Source: Pelotomaculum sp. DTU098 (lineage in GTDB: Bacteria > Bacillota > Desulfotomaculia > Desulfotomaculales > Pelotomaculaceae). From it: DNA of 32,183 nucleotides. Both the position numbers and the translations under genes were made by a program. Shown piece by piece: positions 25,078 through 32,183 of this stretch (positions are counted from its first letter, which is position 1; every line of letters begins with the position of its first letter). The stretch is from NCBI GenBank assembly GCA_001512635.1, contig LFSA01000062.1, positions 1 through 32,183 on the forward strand, given 5' to 3'. A model generated the notes under the pieces. The model had not been told where the DNA came from and searched no databases. It saw only the letters and a list, made by a program, of their open reading frames with translations.

Positions 25078-26373
25078 TTAATCTTCTGCCCGGATCTCTT
25101 TTAAAACGCTGGCAAAACCGGGGAATGATACATCCATACACTCCGCATCAAGCACCGTGGTTTCCCCTTCAGCCAGCAGCCCGGCTACCGCTGCTGCCAG
25201 GGCAATACGGTGGTCGCCGTGGCTCCTGCAGGCACAACCCTTGAGGGGTTGCCTGCCCCGCACCAGAAACCCGTCGGGTAATTCTTCCACAGCAGCCCCG
25301 AAGGAAACAAGCATTTCGATCACCGTAGAGATCCGGTTGCTCTCCTTGACTTTCAACTCTGCCGCGTCCCGGATCTCGGTTTTGCCATCGGCCAGGGCAG
25401 CGGCTACGGCCAAAGCGGGAATTTCATCGATCAAACGGGGAATCATCTCCCCACCCACCGCTATGCCGGTAAGCTTCCCCGTGCAGCGGACCCTGATCTC
25501 TGCCACCGGTTCGCCGCCCTCTTCACGGGGATTCAGCAATTCAACGCCGGCACCCATAGCAGTGAGCGCGTCTATGATGCCGCTTCTGGTGGGGTTAATA
25601 CCCACCCTTTGCAGGATGAGATCCGAGCCCGGCAGGGCGGCCGCCGCCACCATGAGAAAGGCCGCCGAAGAAATGTCTCCCGGAACGGTAATCTTTCTCC
25701 CCAGAAGGCGCGGTCTGCCCACAACCTGCACAGTAGTACCGGATACATCAACCTTGGCCCCGAAATGCCTGAGCATACGCTCTGTATGGTCCCTGGAAGG
25801 GCAGGGCTCGGTTACGCTGGTAACCCCGCCGGCAAAGAGCCCTGCCAGCAGTACCGCCGACTTGACCTGGGCGCTGGCCACAGGTGAGTTATAATGAATG
25901 GGTTTTAAATTACCGCCCCGCACGGCCAGGGGAGCCAGGTTCCCGCCCTGCCTGCCCTCAATCCTTGCCCCCATCCGGACCAGGGGAGTAACGACCCTGG
26001 CCATTGGGCGGCGCCGCAGGGAAGCATCACCGGTAAGCACGCTGAAGAAGGGCTGACCGGCCAAAATCCCCAGGGAAAGACGCATGGTTGTGCCCGAATT
26101 GCCCGCATCCAGGACGTCTTCCGGCTCCCGCAGGCCTTCCAGGCCACAACCCTGTACCCTGAGGGAGTCCTGCCCGGACCAGGAGATCTCTACGCCCAGT
26201 TTGCGAAAGCAGTTTACAGTAGCCAGGCAGTCTTCTCCAGGAAGAAAGTTTTCAATTAAGGTAGTTCCCTCCGCAAGGGCGCCCAGCATTACCGCCCGGT
26301 GGGAGATGGATTTGTCCCCGGGAACGGACACCGTCCCCCGCAGGGAACGGGCCGGCTTAATAACCAGGTTCAA
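25078..26373 (-). CDS. aroA: 3-phosphoshikimate 1-carboxyvinyltransferase (EPSP synthase)
   Basis: AroA, 431 residues, joins shikimate-3-phosphate and phosphoenolpyruvate to form EPSP. Diagnostic motifs are VPGDKSISHRAVMLGALAEG (residues 17-36), LDAGNSGTTMRL (about 86-97), GDASLRRRPM and PSRDHTERML; the C-terminus has KVKESNRI and SHGDHRIALA. TTG start at 26373 with AGGTGA 8 nt upstream. It follows tyrA by 146 nt on the same strand, so it is probably part of the aroF-tyrA-aroA transcript, although a separate promoter cannot be excluded. Confidence 0.97.
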   Translation of the reverse strand: MNLVIKPARSLRGTVSVPGDKSISHRAVMLGALAEGTTLIENFLPGEDCLATVNCFRKLGVEISWSGQDSLRVQGCGLEGLREPEDVLDAGNSGTTMRLSLGILAGQPFFSVLTGDASLRRRPMARVVTPLVRMGARIEGRQGGNLAPLAVRGGNLKPIHYNSPVASAQVKSAVLLAGLFAGGVTSVTEPCPSRDHTERMLRHFGAKVDVSGTTVQVVGRPRLLGRKITVPGDISSAAFLMVAAAALPGSDLILQRVGINPTRSGIIDALTAMGAGVELLNPREEGGEPVAEIRVRCTGKLTGIAVGGEMIPRLIDEIPALAVAAALADGKTEIRDAAELKVKESNRISTVIEMLVSFGAAVEELPDGFLVRGRQPLKGCACRSHGDHRIALAAAVAGLLAEGETTVLDAECMDVSFPGFASVLKEIRAED

Positions 26374-26519
26374 ATTAGATCACCTGCTTCACCAGTAATT
26401 TGCCCGGTGAATAAGGGCACAGGAACACTTAACCAAAAAGTAAAAATAAGCCTTATTATTATACCCTGTAACCCGGGCAAGGAAAAAATAGGAACAAGGC
26501 AGGTGGAAGCAACAAAACC

Positions 26520-27623
26520 TTATCTTTTAAATACCGTGTAACCCTGCTCCCGCAGCAACTGGACAGCTTTCTCCTGCTCCTCCCGGGTTGCCAGGCCGAC
26601 CCGGATGGTTCCACCTTCACCCTCACGGACCCTGAGGATCGCGATATCGCTGATATTAATCCCTGCTTCCAGCAGGTGCCGGGTAAAACCATTAATGGCG
26701 CCGGGCCTGTCAGGCACAGTGAGCACAAGATCATGGAGCTCGGGAAGGTAACCCCTGGTTTTAGCCGGAATTCCCGCGCGCACCTGACTGGCGCAAGCCA
26801 GCCAGTCCTGAATTTTCTCTCCGTCCCCGGCCAGGAGCATATCTTCGAATAAGGACAATTCCTCTTTGAAATGCCGGAGCATCTTCAACACCTGCCGGCG
26901 GTTGGATATAAAAATATCCCGCCACATAGAGGGGCTGCTGGAAGCAAGCCTGGTAGTATCCCGGAACCCCCCTGCGGCCAGGGGCAGGGCCCTTTCACTG
27001 CCGGGCGCCCGGGCCACCGTGTTGACCAGCGCAGCCGCAACTAAATGGGGGAGGTGGCTGACCGCTGAAACAGCCCAATCATGCTCCTCCGGATCCATTT
27101 CCAGAACCCGCGCCCCAACCCCGGCGGCCAGCTTCCTGACAGCATCTAGGGCGGCGGCAGGGGTCCGGGGAGTCGGCGTAATAATGTAAAAGGCATTTTC
27201 AAATAAGTAGGGATCGGCGCCCCGGACACCAGTCACCTCCGATCCCGACATGGGATGGCCTCCCACAAAGCTGATCCCGGGCCTAACTGCCCTTTCCGCT
27301 TCCCGAACCACCTCACCCTTGGTACTCCCGACGTCGGTCACCACGGTCCCCTCCGTAAGATGGGGCAGTATTTCCAGGAGTACCGGGACAGTGATGCTCA
27401 CCGGGGTGGCGATGATCACCAGGTCCGCGCCGGCCACTGCCCCGGCCGGGGGAACAGCAAAACGGTGAATCGCTCCCAGCTCCAGGGCCAGGCGCAAATT
27501 TTCCGGATCCGAACCAGTTCCCACCACTTCCCGGGCCAGCCCGCGCCGGCAGAGGGCCATACCCAGGGAACCGCCAATCAGACCGACGCCTACGATGACT
27601 ACCCGGTTAAACTCCGGGTTCAA
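26520..27623 (-). CDS. tyrA: Prephenate dehydrogenase with C-terminal ACT domain
   Basis: TyrA, 367 residues, oxidatively decarboxylates prephenate to 4-hydroxyphenylpyruvate using NAD+. The Rossmann motif [20 protein letters not shown] is at residues 8-27, and the catalytic segment [14 protein letters not shown] near 118-131 carries the conserved His. The C-terminal 75 residues (from about [18 protein letters not shown]) form an ACT domain, which probably senses tyrosine. TTG start overlaps the aroF stop (TTGA), with GGGGAGG about 9 nt upstream. It is translationally coupled to aroF. Confidence 0.96.
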   Translation of the reverse strand: MNPEFNRVVIVGVGLIGGSLGMALCRRGLAREVVGTGSDPENLRLALELGAIHRFAVPPAGAVAGADLVIIATPVSITVPVLLEILPHLTEGTVVTDVGSTKGEVVREAERAVRPGISFVGGHPMSGSEVTGVRGADPYLFENAFYIITPTPRTPAAALDAVRKLAAGVGARVLEMDPEEHDWAVSAVSHLPHLVAAALVNTVARAPGSERALPLAAGGFRDTTRLASSSPSMWRDIFISNRRQVLKMLRHFKEELSLFEDMLLAGDGEKIQDWLACASQVRAGIPAKTRGYLPELHDLVLTVPDRPGAINGFTRHLLEAGINISDIAILRVREGEGGTIRVGLATREEQEKAVQLLREQGYTVFKR

Positions 27624-28636
27624 GGCATTTTCCTCCCCATTACACCGGCAAACCTGCGCAGGTCTTTCATCATGGCCTCAAAATTAGCGGGGGTAAGGGA
27701 CTGGGAACCGTCGCAGAGGGCTTCCGCCGGTTTTGGATGCACCTCCACCATCACCCCATCGGCGCCGGCTGCTAGGGCTGCCCTGGCCATGGCCGGAACA
27801 TAACGCCACTTGCCGATGGCATGGCTGGGGTCGACTATAACCGGCAGGTGCGAGAGATCCTTCACCACCGGCACGGCTGTCAGGTCCAGCGTATTCCGGG
27901 TATAGCTTTCAAAGCTGCGGATACCCCGCTCACACAGGATCACATTATAATTACCCCCCGACATGATGTACTCAGCCGCCATAAGCCACTCTTCGATGGT
28001 AGCCGATGGCCCCCTTTTCAAAAGCACCGGCTTATCTACCCTGGCCACTTCCCTGAGGAGCAAAAAGTTCTGCATATTGCGGGCGCCAATCTGGAGAATA
28101 TCCGCATATTCAGCCACCAGGCGCAGGGTCCTGGCATCCATGACCTCGGTTACAATTAAGAGGCCGGTTTCCTCCCGGGCCTCCGCCAGGAGTTTCAAAC
28201 CTTCCTCCTCCAGCCCCTGAAAAGAGTAGGGTGAGGTCCTGGGCTTAAAAGCCCCGCCCCGCAGCATGGTGGCGCCGGCGTCCCGGACAATCCGGGCTGA
28301 CTGCAGAAGCTGTTCCCTGCTTTCCACCGCACAGGGCCCGGCAATAACGTGAAAGGTGTCTCCCCCTATTTCCAGGCCGCCGACCCGGATGATAGTGTCC
28401 TCTGCCTTAAAAGTCCTGCTGGCAAGTTTAAAAGGCTGGAGGATGGGGACGACCTTTTCCACAGAGGGCATGGCTTCCAGGGCTAAGCCAGCCAGGCGTG
28501 TCCGGTCTCCGATGGCCCCTATGATCGTCCGTTCAACCCCCCTGGACAGGTGAACCTTAAAGCCTTCCCGCTCAAGCCAGGCCGATACCGCTTTTATTTC
28601 ATCTTCCGTGGCGCAGTGACTCATGACCACGATCAT
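27620..28636 (-). CDS. aroF: 3-deoxy-7-phosphoheptulonate (DAHP) synthase
   Basis: DAHP synthase of the type I-beta (KDO8P synthase-like) class, 338 residues, condenses PEP and erythrose-4-phosphate, the first shikimate step. The N-terminal 70 residues are a ferredoxin-like regulatory domain ([18 protein letters not shown]). The barrel contains [70 protein letters not shown] and [10 protein letters not shown]. Those segments hold the expected metal and substrate ligands. ATG at 28636 has GGAGGGA about 7 nt upstream. It is preceded by a roughly 380-nt structured leader with a terminator, so its transcription is probably controlled by attenuation. Confidence 0.97.
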   Translation of the reverse strand: MIVVMSHCATEDEIKAVSAWLEREGFKVHLSRGVERTIIGAIGDRTRLAGLALEAMPSVEKVVPILQPFKLASRTFKAEDTIIRVGGLEIGGDTFHVIAGPCAVESREQLLQSARIVRDAGATMLRGGAFKPRTSPYSFQGLEEEGLKLLAEAREETGLLIVTEVMDARTLRLVAEYADILQIGARNMQNFLLLREVARVDKPVLLKRGPSATIEEWLMAAEYIMSGGNYNVILCERGIRSFESYTRNTLDLTAVPVVKDLSHLPVIVDPSHAIGKWRYVPAMARAALAAGADGVMVEVHPKPAEALCDGSQSLTPANFEAMMKDLRRFAGVMGRKMP

Positions 28637-29017
28637 CTTTTTCCCTCCATGTCTTTCCGAAGTATTTACAATATGTTTTCCGTAAAGCCGGAGAACAAAC
28701 CAGGCGGTGATGGTAAGCTCATCAAAAGCGCCCGGAAAGGCAGTAAAATTAAAAAAACACCCCGGGAGGTGTGTTTAAACAGACCATAAGCGCATCCCTT
28801 ATCGCCTCCCCTTCCGTTCTACCGTTCTGCCCTTGTCCGTAAAGCTGGAATTCGCGCCCGGTTTTTTTACCGGACCCATTGAACCGTCCTGCCGTCAAAC
28901 CTGCCAATCTACCGTAAAGAAAACCTGCAGCAATTCCCGGGTTACGGCTCGTACTCAAATCTCGACTCACCCGCCCCGCTTGCTGCCTGCAGATCCCCAG
29001 GGGAATCCTGCAAATCC
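28637..29017 (-). promoter_or_regulatory. Structured aroF leader, probable transcription attenuator
   Basis: A leader of about 380 nt between the predicted transcription start (29017) and aroF. Elements in minus-strand order: (1) a strong hairpin GCAGGATTCCCC/GGGGATCTGC at 28988-29011, next to the start; (2) a long stem GCAGCAA/TTGCTGC (28980-28986 with 28927-28933) extended by CGGGT/ACCCG (28969-28973 with 28938-28942), whose apical loop holds four GAG triplets; (3) smaller hairpins, including CCGG(T)AAAAAA(A)CCGG near 28860-28875; (4) GGGGAGG at 28805-28811, which can pair with CCTCCC in the 5' arm of the terminator at 28752-28776. Pairing (4) would act as an antiterminator. No T-box GGTGG..ACC motif or known riboswitch consensus was found. 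The ligand or protein is unknown; a HutP-family gene lies just upstream. Confidence 0.6.
28752..28776 (-). terminator. Attenuator terminator in the aroF leader
   Basis: Minus-strand stem AAACAC-a-CC / GG-g-GTGTTT, followed by TTTTTTT and AATTTT. It lies 110 nt before the aroF ATG and inside its transcript, so it is expected to be conditional. Confidence 0.75.
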
Positions 29018-29023
29018 GGATTA

Positions 29024-29052
29024 ATATTAGCACACAGTCAAAAATATGGCAA
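29024..29052 (-). promoter_or_regulatory. Promoter of the aroF leader
   Basis: Minus strand TTGCCA (29047-29052), 17-nt spacer, TAATAT (29024-29029) with an extended -10 TG one base before it (TGCTAATAT). It lies 16 nt beyond the hutP terminator, as expected for a separate unit. Confidence 0.6.
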
Positions 29053-29067
29053 TGGTATTAACATAAA

Positions 29068-29094
29068 AAGAGTGTAAAGTGACTTTACACTCTT
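29068..29094 (-). terminator. Terminator after the HutP-family gene
   Basis: A perfect 13-bp inverted repeat AAGAGTGTAAAGT / ACTTTACACTCTT with a single central base, so the apical loop must open a few pairs. On the minus strand it is followed by a T run (CTCTTTTTATG). It lies 92 nt after the HutP-family stop. Confidence 0.85.
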
Positions 29095-29185
29095 AAATTA
29101 GACTTATTAGACTTTCTTTAAAAAATTCGCTAGCCGGATCTCGCTTACCCGTTTTTTATTTATGGTGATTGATGGGTTTATCGCC

Positions 29186-29605
29186 TCAGGAATGCACAGC
29201 CCTGTGTCCTAACCCCAGAGCAACTTCGTCCAGGTGTAAAAGTCCCACTCCGAAGTAAATGGCGACGCAGATGTGATCATCCTTTCTGGCAATGCCGATT
29301 TTCCCTCCCACATTGAAACCGATGGCTTTCGGCATAATCTGAGAAAGAGCTTCCCTGGTGGCCCCGGCCACGGCCCCTTCATCGGCATGCGTTTCTTTAA
29401 TCACACCTTCCCTCTTGGAGGCTACTACAGCCCGTTCAATAATTTTATTTACTGAGGAAATAAAATCACCACCATAATCAACAGCCGCCGTTTTAATCCC
29501 TTCTTTTAAAAACCGCTGTTTTAATTCCCGTTCCTCTTCCCTGCTTTCGGTCAAGGCCATTTCAATCGCTATCCGGGAGACTTTCCTGCTTCCGTAATGG
29601 GCCAA
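29186..29605 (-). CDS. HutP-family RNA-binding antiterminator-like protein
   Basis: A 139-residue HutP-family protein. Bacillus HutP is a hexameric, histidine- and Mg2+-dependent RNA-binding antiterminator that recognises NAG triplets in the hut leader. The family core is here: VGGKIGIARKDDHICVAIYFGVGLLHLDEVALGLGHRAV (outline, about residues 99-137). His73 (ETHADEG) matches a Bacillus metal ligand, but the partner His four residues on seems absent (Gly). His134 in GLGHRAV may be the third ligand. The residue comparison is from memory. TTG start at 29605 with GAGGTGA about 9 nt upstream. No hut genes are in the window. Instead the next transcription unit is the aroF leader, which carries GAG triplets, so a role there is plausible. 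A TATAAT lies at 29659-29664 without a good -35. Confidence 0.88.
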   Translation of the reverse strand: MAHYGSRKVSRIAIEMALTESREEERELKQRFLKEGIKTAAVDYGGDFISSVNKIIERAVVASKREGVIKETHADEGAVAGATREALSQIMPKAIGFNVGGKIGIARKDDHICVAIYFGVGLLHLDEVALGLGHRAVHS

Positions 29606-29816
29606 CGCACGATCACCTCGCCCAAATTAAGATCCACTCCGGGGAATGCAAACATACCATTATACTCATTATCCTGGTTTATACTACTGGTAAGATTATA
29701 AAAGCGGGTAGAAAAAAAAGCAACTTTTCCTAATTTTTTATCTTCTTTAAACAAAACAGCATATAACCGTCTTTCTTCTTTAAATAATCAGTACACCATT
29801 AATTAAATGCACCGCC

Positions 29817-30311
29817 TCAATCCCGGCGTTCTGACAAATGCACTGGTCCAAGAGAGTATATGTTTCCCTCAACCCGGATTGTCGTATCTACCGCCGGGCT
29901 CAGCACATCACCGGAAACATCGAAGATTTCAATCTCCAGAGGACGTTTATAGCGGGTACCGTCCACTTCCAGGATATCTCCTTCCCGGACATAGACAGTC
30001 ACATAACGGTCCCGGAATTCACCCCGCACTTCACCATTTACCAGGACCCTGGCCAGGGGAAGGGAAGAGAAGTTTTTTAACCGGAAGGTAATTACGGAAT
30101 CCTGTAAGTCCCCGCTGGTGTCCCCCAAAACAGGCCGGGATGCCTCCAGGGAAGCTGCCGGCGCTGCTGCCTGCTCCGCATAGTCGCCGTAGATGCTCAA
30201 CTGGGCAAGTACAACTACAGCCGCAATTACAACTATCAGCCCGATTAAACCCTTTTCCAGGGCCTGGCCCGGGGAGCTGCTAAATGGAGCTTTCAAGGGA
30301 TCTTCCCCCAT
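29817..30311 (-). CDS. Unrecognised single-span membrane protein
   Basis: About 164 residues. A short cytoplasmic N-terminus (APFSSSPGQALEKG) is followed by one strong hydrophobic helix (LIGLIVVIAAVVVLAQLSI, about 22-40). A roughly 120-residue beta-rich domain, probably outside the membrane, comes next. It includes VITFRLKNFSSLPLARVLVNG and VTVYVREGDILEVDGTRY, which resemble an immunoglobulin-like or CARDB-type beta sandwich. No catalytic motif is seen. The ATG at 30311 lacks a ribosome site. A TTG at 30296 has GGGGGA 8 nt before it and may be the real start, giving 159 residues. It stands downstream of another unrecognised gene on the same strand. A membrane-anchored structural or sensor protein is possible, but no function can be assigned. 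Confidence 0.6.
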   Translation of the reverse strand: MGEDPLKAPFSSSPGQALEKGLIGLIVVIAAVVVLAQLSIYGDYAEQAAAPAASLEASRPVLGDTSGDLQDSVITFRLKNFSSLPLARVLVNGEVRGEFRDRYVTVYVREGDILEVDGTRYKRPLEIEIFDVSGDVLSPAVDTTIRVEGNIYSLGPVHLSERRD

Positions 30312-30412
30312 ATATGAAATATTTTGCCTTGATCCATTTTATGTGAATTCCAGGCAAAACATTCTTTAAGCGGGGTTTAATAGAATTCCTTTTGGAGAAC
30401 ATTAAGCAGTGC

Positions 30413-30880
30413 CTATCTCAGATTATACTTCTTTTCCAGCCTGGTCCTGTATTCCTTTGTTTCCTCGTATACCTTAAAGAGCAGGCGCTCGATTTCATAA
30501 TGACTCAAAGTAACGTAGGCCGGATCCAGGATTTCAACTTTCCGGAAGTCCTCCCTGGCAATAAAGCGGATAATATTTTCCAGGCTGTCCGCCTGGATTG
30601 TTAATATTAGAGGAGCATAAGCGGTAGTTGTGCCGGTTAACTCGTCAGAGACCGTATAAACCTCCGTAGATAAATCAATATCCATGATTTCCACGCCATG
30701 CAGGGGAACATTCTTAAAGATTGCAACCTGCTGCTCCCTCGCCTCTTCTGCGGCTTTATCCGAAGGTTTGCCCCCAAACAACAGGCGGCCCGGCTTGCTA
30801 TCCCCCTTAAAATCAAGGCGCACCTTGGCAAGGATGCCGTTCCTGTCATTACGCCTGTCATCGTCTTGAAGTGTTGACAA
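30413..30880 (-). CDS. Unrecognised soluble protein
   Basis: About 155 residues. The N-terminal 20 residues are charged (DDDRRNDRNG). Then comes VRLDFKGDSKPGRLLFGG, a central strand-rich part (VEIMDIDLSTEVYTVSDE, APLILTIQADSLENIIRFI) and a Glu/Lys-rich helical C-terminus (IERLLFKVYEETKEYRTRLEKKY). No membrane segment or recognised motif. TTG start at 30880 with GGGGG about 7 nt upstream. The DLSTEVY...LTIQADSLENI region recalls small ligand-binding folds but is too weak to use. It precedes the membrane protein at 29817 by 101 nt, so the two may be cotranscribed. Confidence 0.6.
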   Translation of the reverse strand: MSTLQDDDRRNDRNGILAKVRLDFKGDSKPGRLLFGGKPSDKAAEEAREQQVAIFKNVPLHGVEIMDIDLSTEVYTVSDELTGTTTAYAPLILTIQADSLENIIRFIAREDFRKVEILDPAYVTLSHYEIERLLFKVYEETKEYRTRLEKKYNLR

Positions 30881-31130
30881 GAAAATCCCCCACTCTCAGG
30901 TATCCGTAAGATAAACAAAAATAAAACAGCACTGGTTTTCAGTACGGGCTATAATTCTCCCCCGGATAGTTAAAGTCCTGCTTGCCCCTGCCAAACTATG
31001 TCACTATAACCACTAACAGGGCGTTTTCTCCTCAATCATTGAAGGCTTCAACACGTCCAGCATCCTGCAACCTTGTTTGTTCTCTAAAATTTAATACATG
31101 TGCTAACTATCTATCAATCTTCATTTTTAT

Positions 31131-31154
31131 ACTGGTACCGCGCCAGCAGCATGA
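31131..31154. repeat. Dispersed palindromic repeat, copy 3
   Basis: ACTGGTACCGCGCCAGCAGCATG differs from the core of copy 1 (2934-2955) at only a few positions. CTGG/CCAG still pair. It lies directly after the RluB-type gene (stop at 31158) in a 277-nt spacer with no other recognised feature. Confidence 0.65.
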
Positions 31155-31157
31155 TGG

Positions 31158-31880
31158 CTAATTGTTTTTTAGCCCTGCTTTTAAACGCTTCACTTCTTCC
31201 CTGGTAAGGTGGCGGTACTGGCCGGGCCGCATATTTCCAATGGTGAGATTGCCAAACCTGGTGCGCTTAAGCCTCAGTACCGGGTGGCCGATGTGGTCGC
31301 ACATCCGCCTGACCTGCCGGTTGCGCCCTTCATGAATGGTAATTTCCAGCAGCGCATTGCCTTCCCTGCTTTCCAGCATTCTGACCCTGGCGGGGGCAGT
31401 GGGACCGTCCTCCAGCACCAAGCCTTTGGCCATTTGTTCTAATTTGGCCGGTTCGGGTACACCTTTAACCCGGGCCAGGTAAGTTTTGGGCACCTGGTGC
31501 CGGGGGTGGGTTAAAGCGTAGGTCAGGTCGCCGTCATTGGTCAGCAAAAGCAAGCCCTCGCTGTCGTAGTCCAGCCTTCCCACTGGGTAGACCCGCTCTG
31601 GAACGTCCCTTAAAAGGTCCGTAACCTTCTTCCTGCCCTTTTCATCACTTAATGTTGTGATATAGCCCCGGGGCTTGTACATCAAAATGTAGATTTTACG
31701 CGGAGATGGGATAAGGGGGGTACCATCTACAACAATTTTATCCCTGTACGGGTCCACCTTTGTGCCGAGTTCGGTAACAACCTTCCCGTTGACTTTGACG
31801 ATTCCCGAAGCGATCATTTCCTCGCAGCGCCGCCTGGAAGCAATACCGGCCCGGGCCATAACCTTTTGCAGGCGCTCCAT
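31158..31880 (-). CDS. rluB: Pseudouridine synthase, RluB/RsuA family
   Basis: A 240-residue RsuA/RluB-type pseudouridine synthase that isomerises a specific uridine in rRNA, in RluB's case in 23S rRNA. The N-terminal S4 RNA-binding domain reads LQKVMARAGIASRRRCEEMI. The catalytic domain has the signature VGRLDYDSEGLLLLTNDG, with the active-site Asp in the RLDYDSEGL motif (about residue 104), then LTHPRHQVPKTYLARV and EGRNRQVRRMCDHIGHPVLRLKR. ATG at 31880 is chosen over 31913 because AAGGTGG lies about 6 nt before it and it gives the normal length. It appears to be single; the neighbours usually found with it (scpA, scpB, spore maturation genes) are not in the window to the right. Confidence 0.95.
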   Translation of the reverse strand: MERLQKVMARAGIASRRRCEEMIASGIVKVNGKVVTELGTKVDPYRDKIVVDGTPLIPSPRKIYILMYKPRGYITTLSDEKGRKKVTDLLRDVPERVYPVGRLDYDSEGLLLLTNDGDLTYALTHPRHQVPKTYLARVKGVPEPAKLEQMAKGLVLEDGPTAPARVRMLESREGNALLEITIHEGRNRQVRRMCDHIGHPVLRLKRTRFGNLTIGNMRPGQYRHLTREEVKRLKAGLKNN

Positions 31881-32183
31881 GAAATCCACCTTCCGGCTAG
31901 AACCTATCGTCATCTATCCAAGAAATATTGAGATCATGATTGAAACTATTTATTAGAAGATCTCCAAATGATTTCGCGACAAATTCTTAGCCTATTATTG
32001 GGATTTATAAAAAAATATAAACTGATAAAGCTTTAATTGTCAATTACAACCCTTTAAATAAAAGCCACTGAAAGACATAAACCGTCACTTCCAGGCATGC
32101 CGGATTCAGCGACGGTTACTCATCAATTTTATTTTTCTCATCTCTATTATGTTTATTGAAGAGTGGGTTTAACCAGCCAACGC
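31881..32183. other. Non-coding tail with one inverted repeat
   Basis: About 300 nt upstream of rluB with no supported gene. AACCGTC (32080-32086) and GACGGTT (32111-32117) form a 7-bp stem around a further near-palindrome (CCAGGCATGCCGG). It may be the terminator of a minus-strand gene that lies beyond the window edge. The T runs beside it are modest. Confidence 0.5.

Noticed and set aside
28740-28784. Leader peptide [12 protein letters not shown] with tandem Phe codons before aroF
   Set aside because: The Phe codons are simply the T tract of the terminator, so ribosome stalling there could not control that terminator; no ribosome site precedes the ATG.
28637-29017. T-box riboswitch
   Set aside because: The length and terminator fit, but no GGTGGNACC-type antiterminator motif was found; the nearest sequence (GGTAGAACGG) does not match.
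28749-29033. 94-codon minus-strand open frame over the aroF leader
   Set aside because: It runs through the stems and the terminator, has no convincing ribosome site and low-complexity basic content; the region is better explained as RNA.
31131-31154. GGTACCGCG near 31134 as a T-box core
   Set aside because: Looks like the T-box GG-ACCGCG at first sight, but it lies after the rluB stop and on the plus strand with no downstream plus-strand gene; it matches the dispersed palindrome instead.

Overview
The window looks like a chromosomal segment of a spore-forming, low-to-mid G+C Firmicute of class Clostridia, most likely a Desulfotomaculum/Pelotomaculum-type member of the Peptococcaceae. The reasons are: spoIVA and a SpoIIP-type hydrolase; a fused IspH-ribosomal protein S1 gene, which is typical of Clostridia; a YIEGIA protein with its small partner; DUF512 radical-SAM and DUF3189 proteins; and frequent GTG/TTG starts behind strong GGAGG-type ribosome binding sites. 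Nearly all genes are on the minus strand. The species call is inference from gene content only.

Layout, left to right. 1-4.3 kb: an AtuA-like (DUF1446) protein (-), a phosphoglycerate mutase-like protein of the alkaline-phosphatase superfamily (+), a 0.5-kb repeat-filled spacer, and an ADP-ribosylglycohydrolase (+). 4.3-8.5 kb: a minus-strand threonine/aspartate-family operon read as ACT-domain protein, hom, thrB, lysC, with a clear sigma-A-like promoter at its head. 8.8-10.4 kb: spoIVA. 10.8-12.0 kb: a decayed defence-type locus. It holds a short HsdM-like remnant and a nuclease gene that an in-frame TAA splits into an N-terminal domain and a NucS/PD-(D/E)XK-like domain. 12.2-18.1 kb: a collinear minus-strand block of two DUF3189 proteins, DUF512 radical-SAM protein, der, plsY, gpsA and a glutaredoxin-like protein. 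18.1-21.3 kb: DUF1614 membrane protein, SpoIIP, YIEGIA and its capping subunit, tightly packed and overlapping. 21.4-24.8 kb: cmk, plsC and ispH-rpsA. 25.1-28.6 kb: aroF, tyrA and aroA (aromatic amino acid pathway). 29.2-31.9 kb: a HutP-family protein, two unrecognised small proteins and an RluB-type pseudouridine synthase.

How the genes fit together. The hom-thrB-lysC operon takes aspartate to phosphohomoserine, with ACT domains for feedback control. aroF-tyrA-aroA covers the entry to the shikimate pathway, EPSP synthesis and the tyrosine branch. plsY, plsC and gpsA make phosphatidic acid. SpoIVA, SpoIIP, YIEGIA and DUF1614 belong to spore formation and envelope work.

The most interesting non-coding element is the roughly 380-nt leader of aroF. 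It has a good promoter, a strong first hairpin, a long stem whose apical loop carries four GAG triplets, and a terminator whose 5' arm can pair with an upstream GGGAGG. It lies directly downstream of a gene for a HutP-family protein. HutP is an antiterminator known to bind NAG triplets, so a HutP-controlled aromatic-pathway leader is a testable new idea. The second point of interest is the broken nuclease at 10.9-12.0 kb. The third is a palindromic repeat present in three intergenic spacers.
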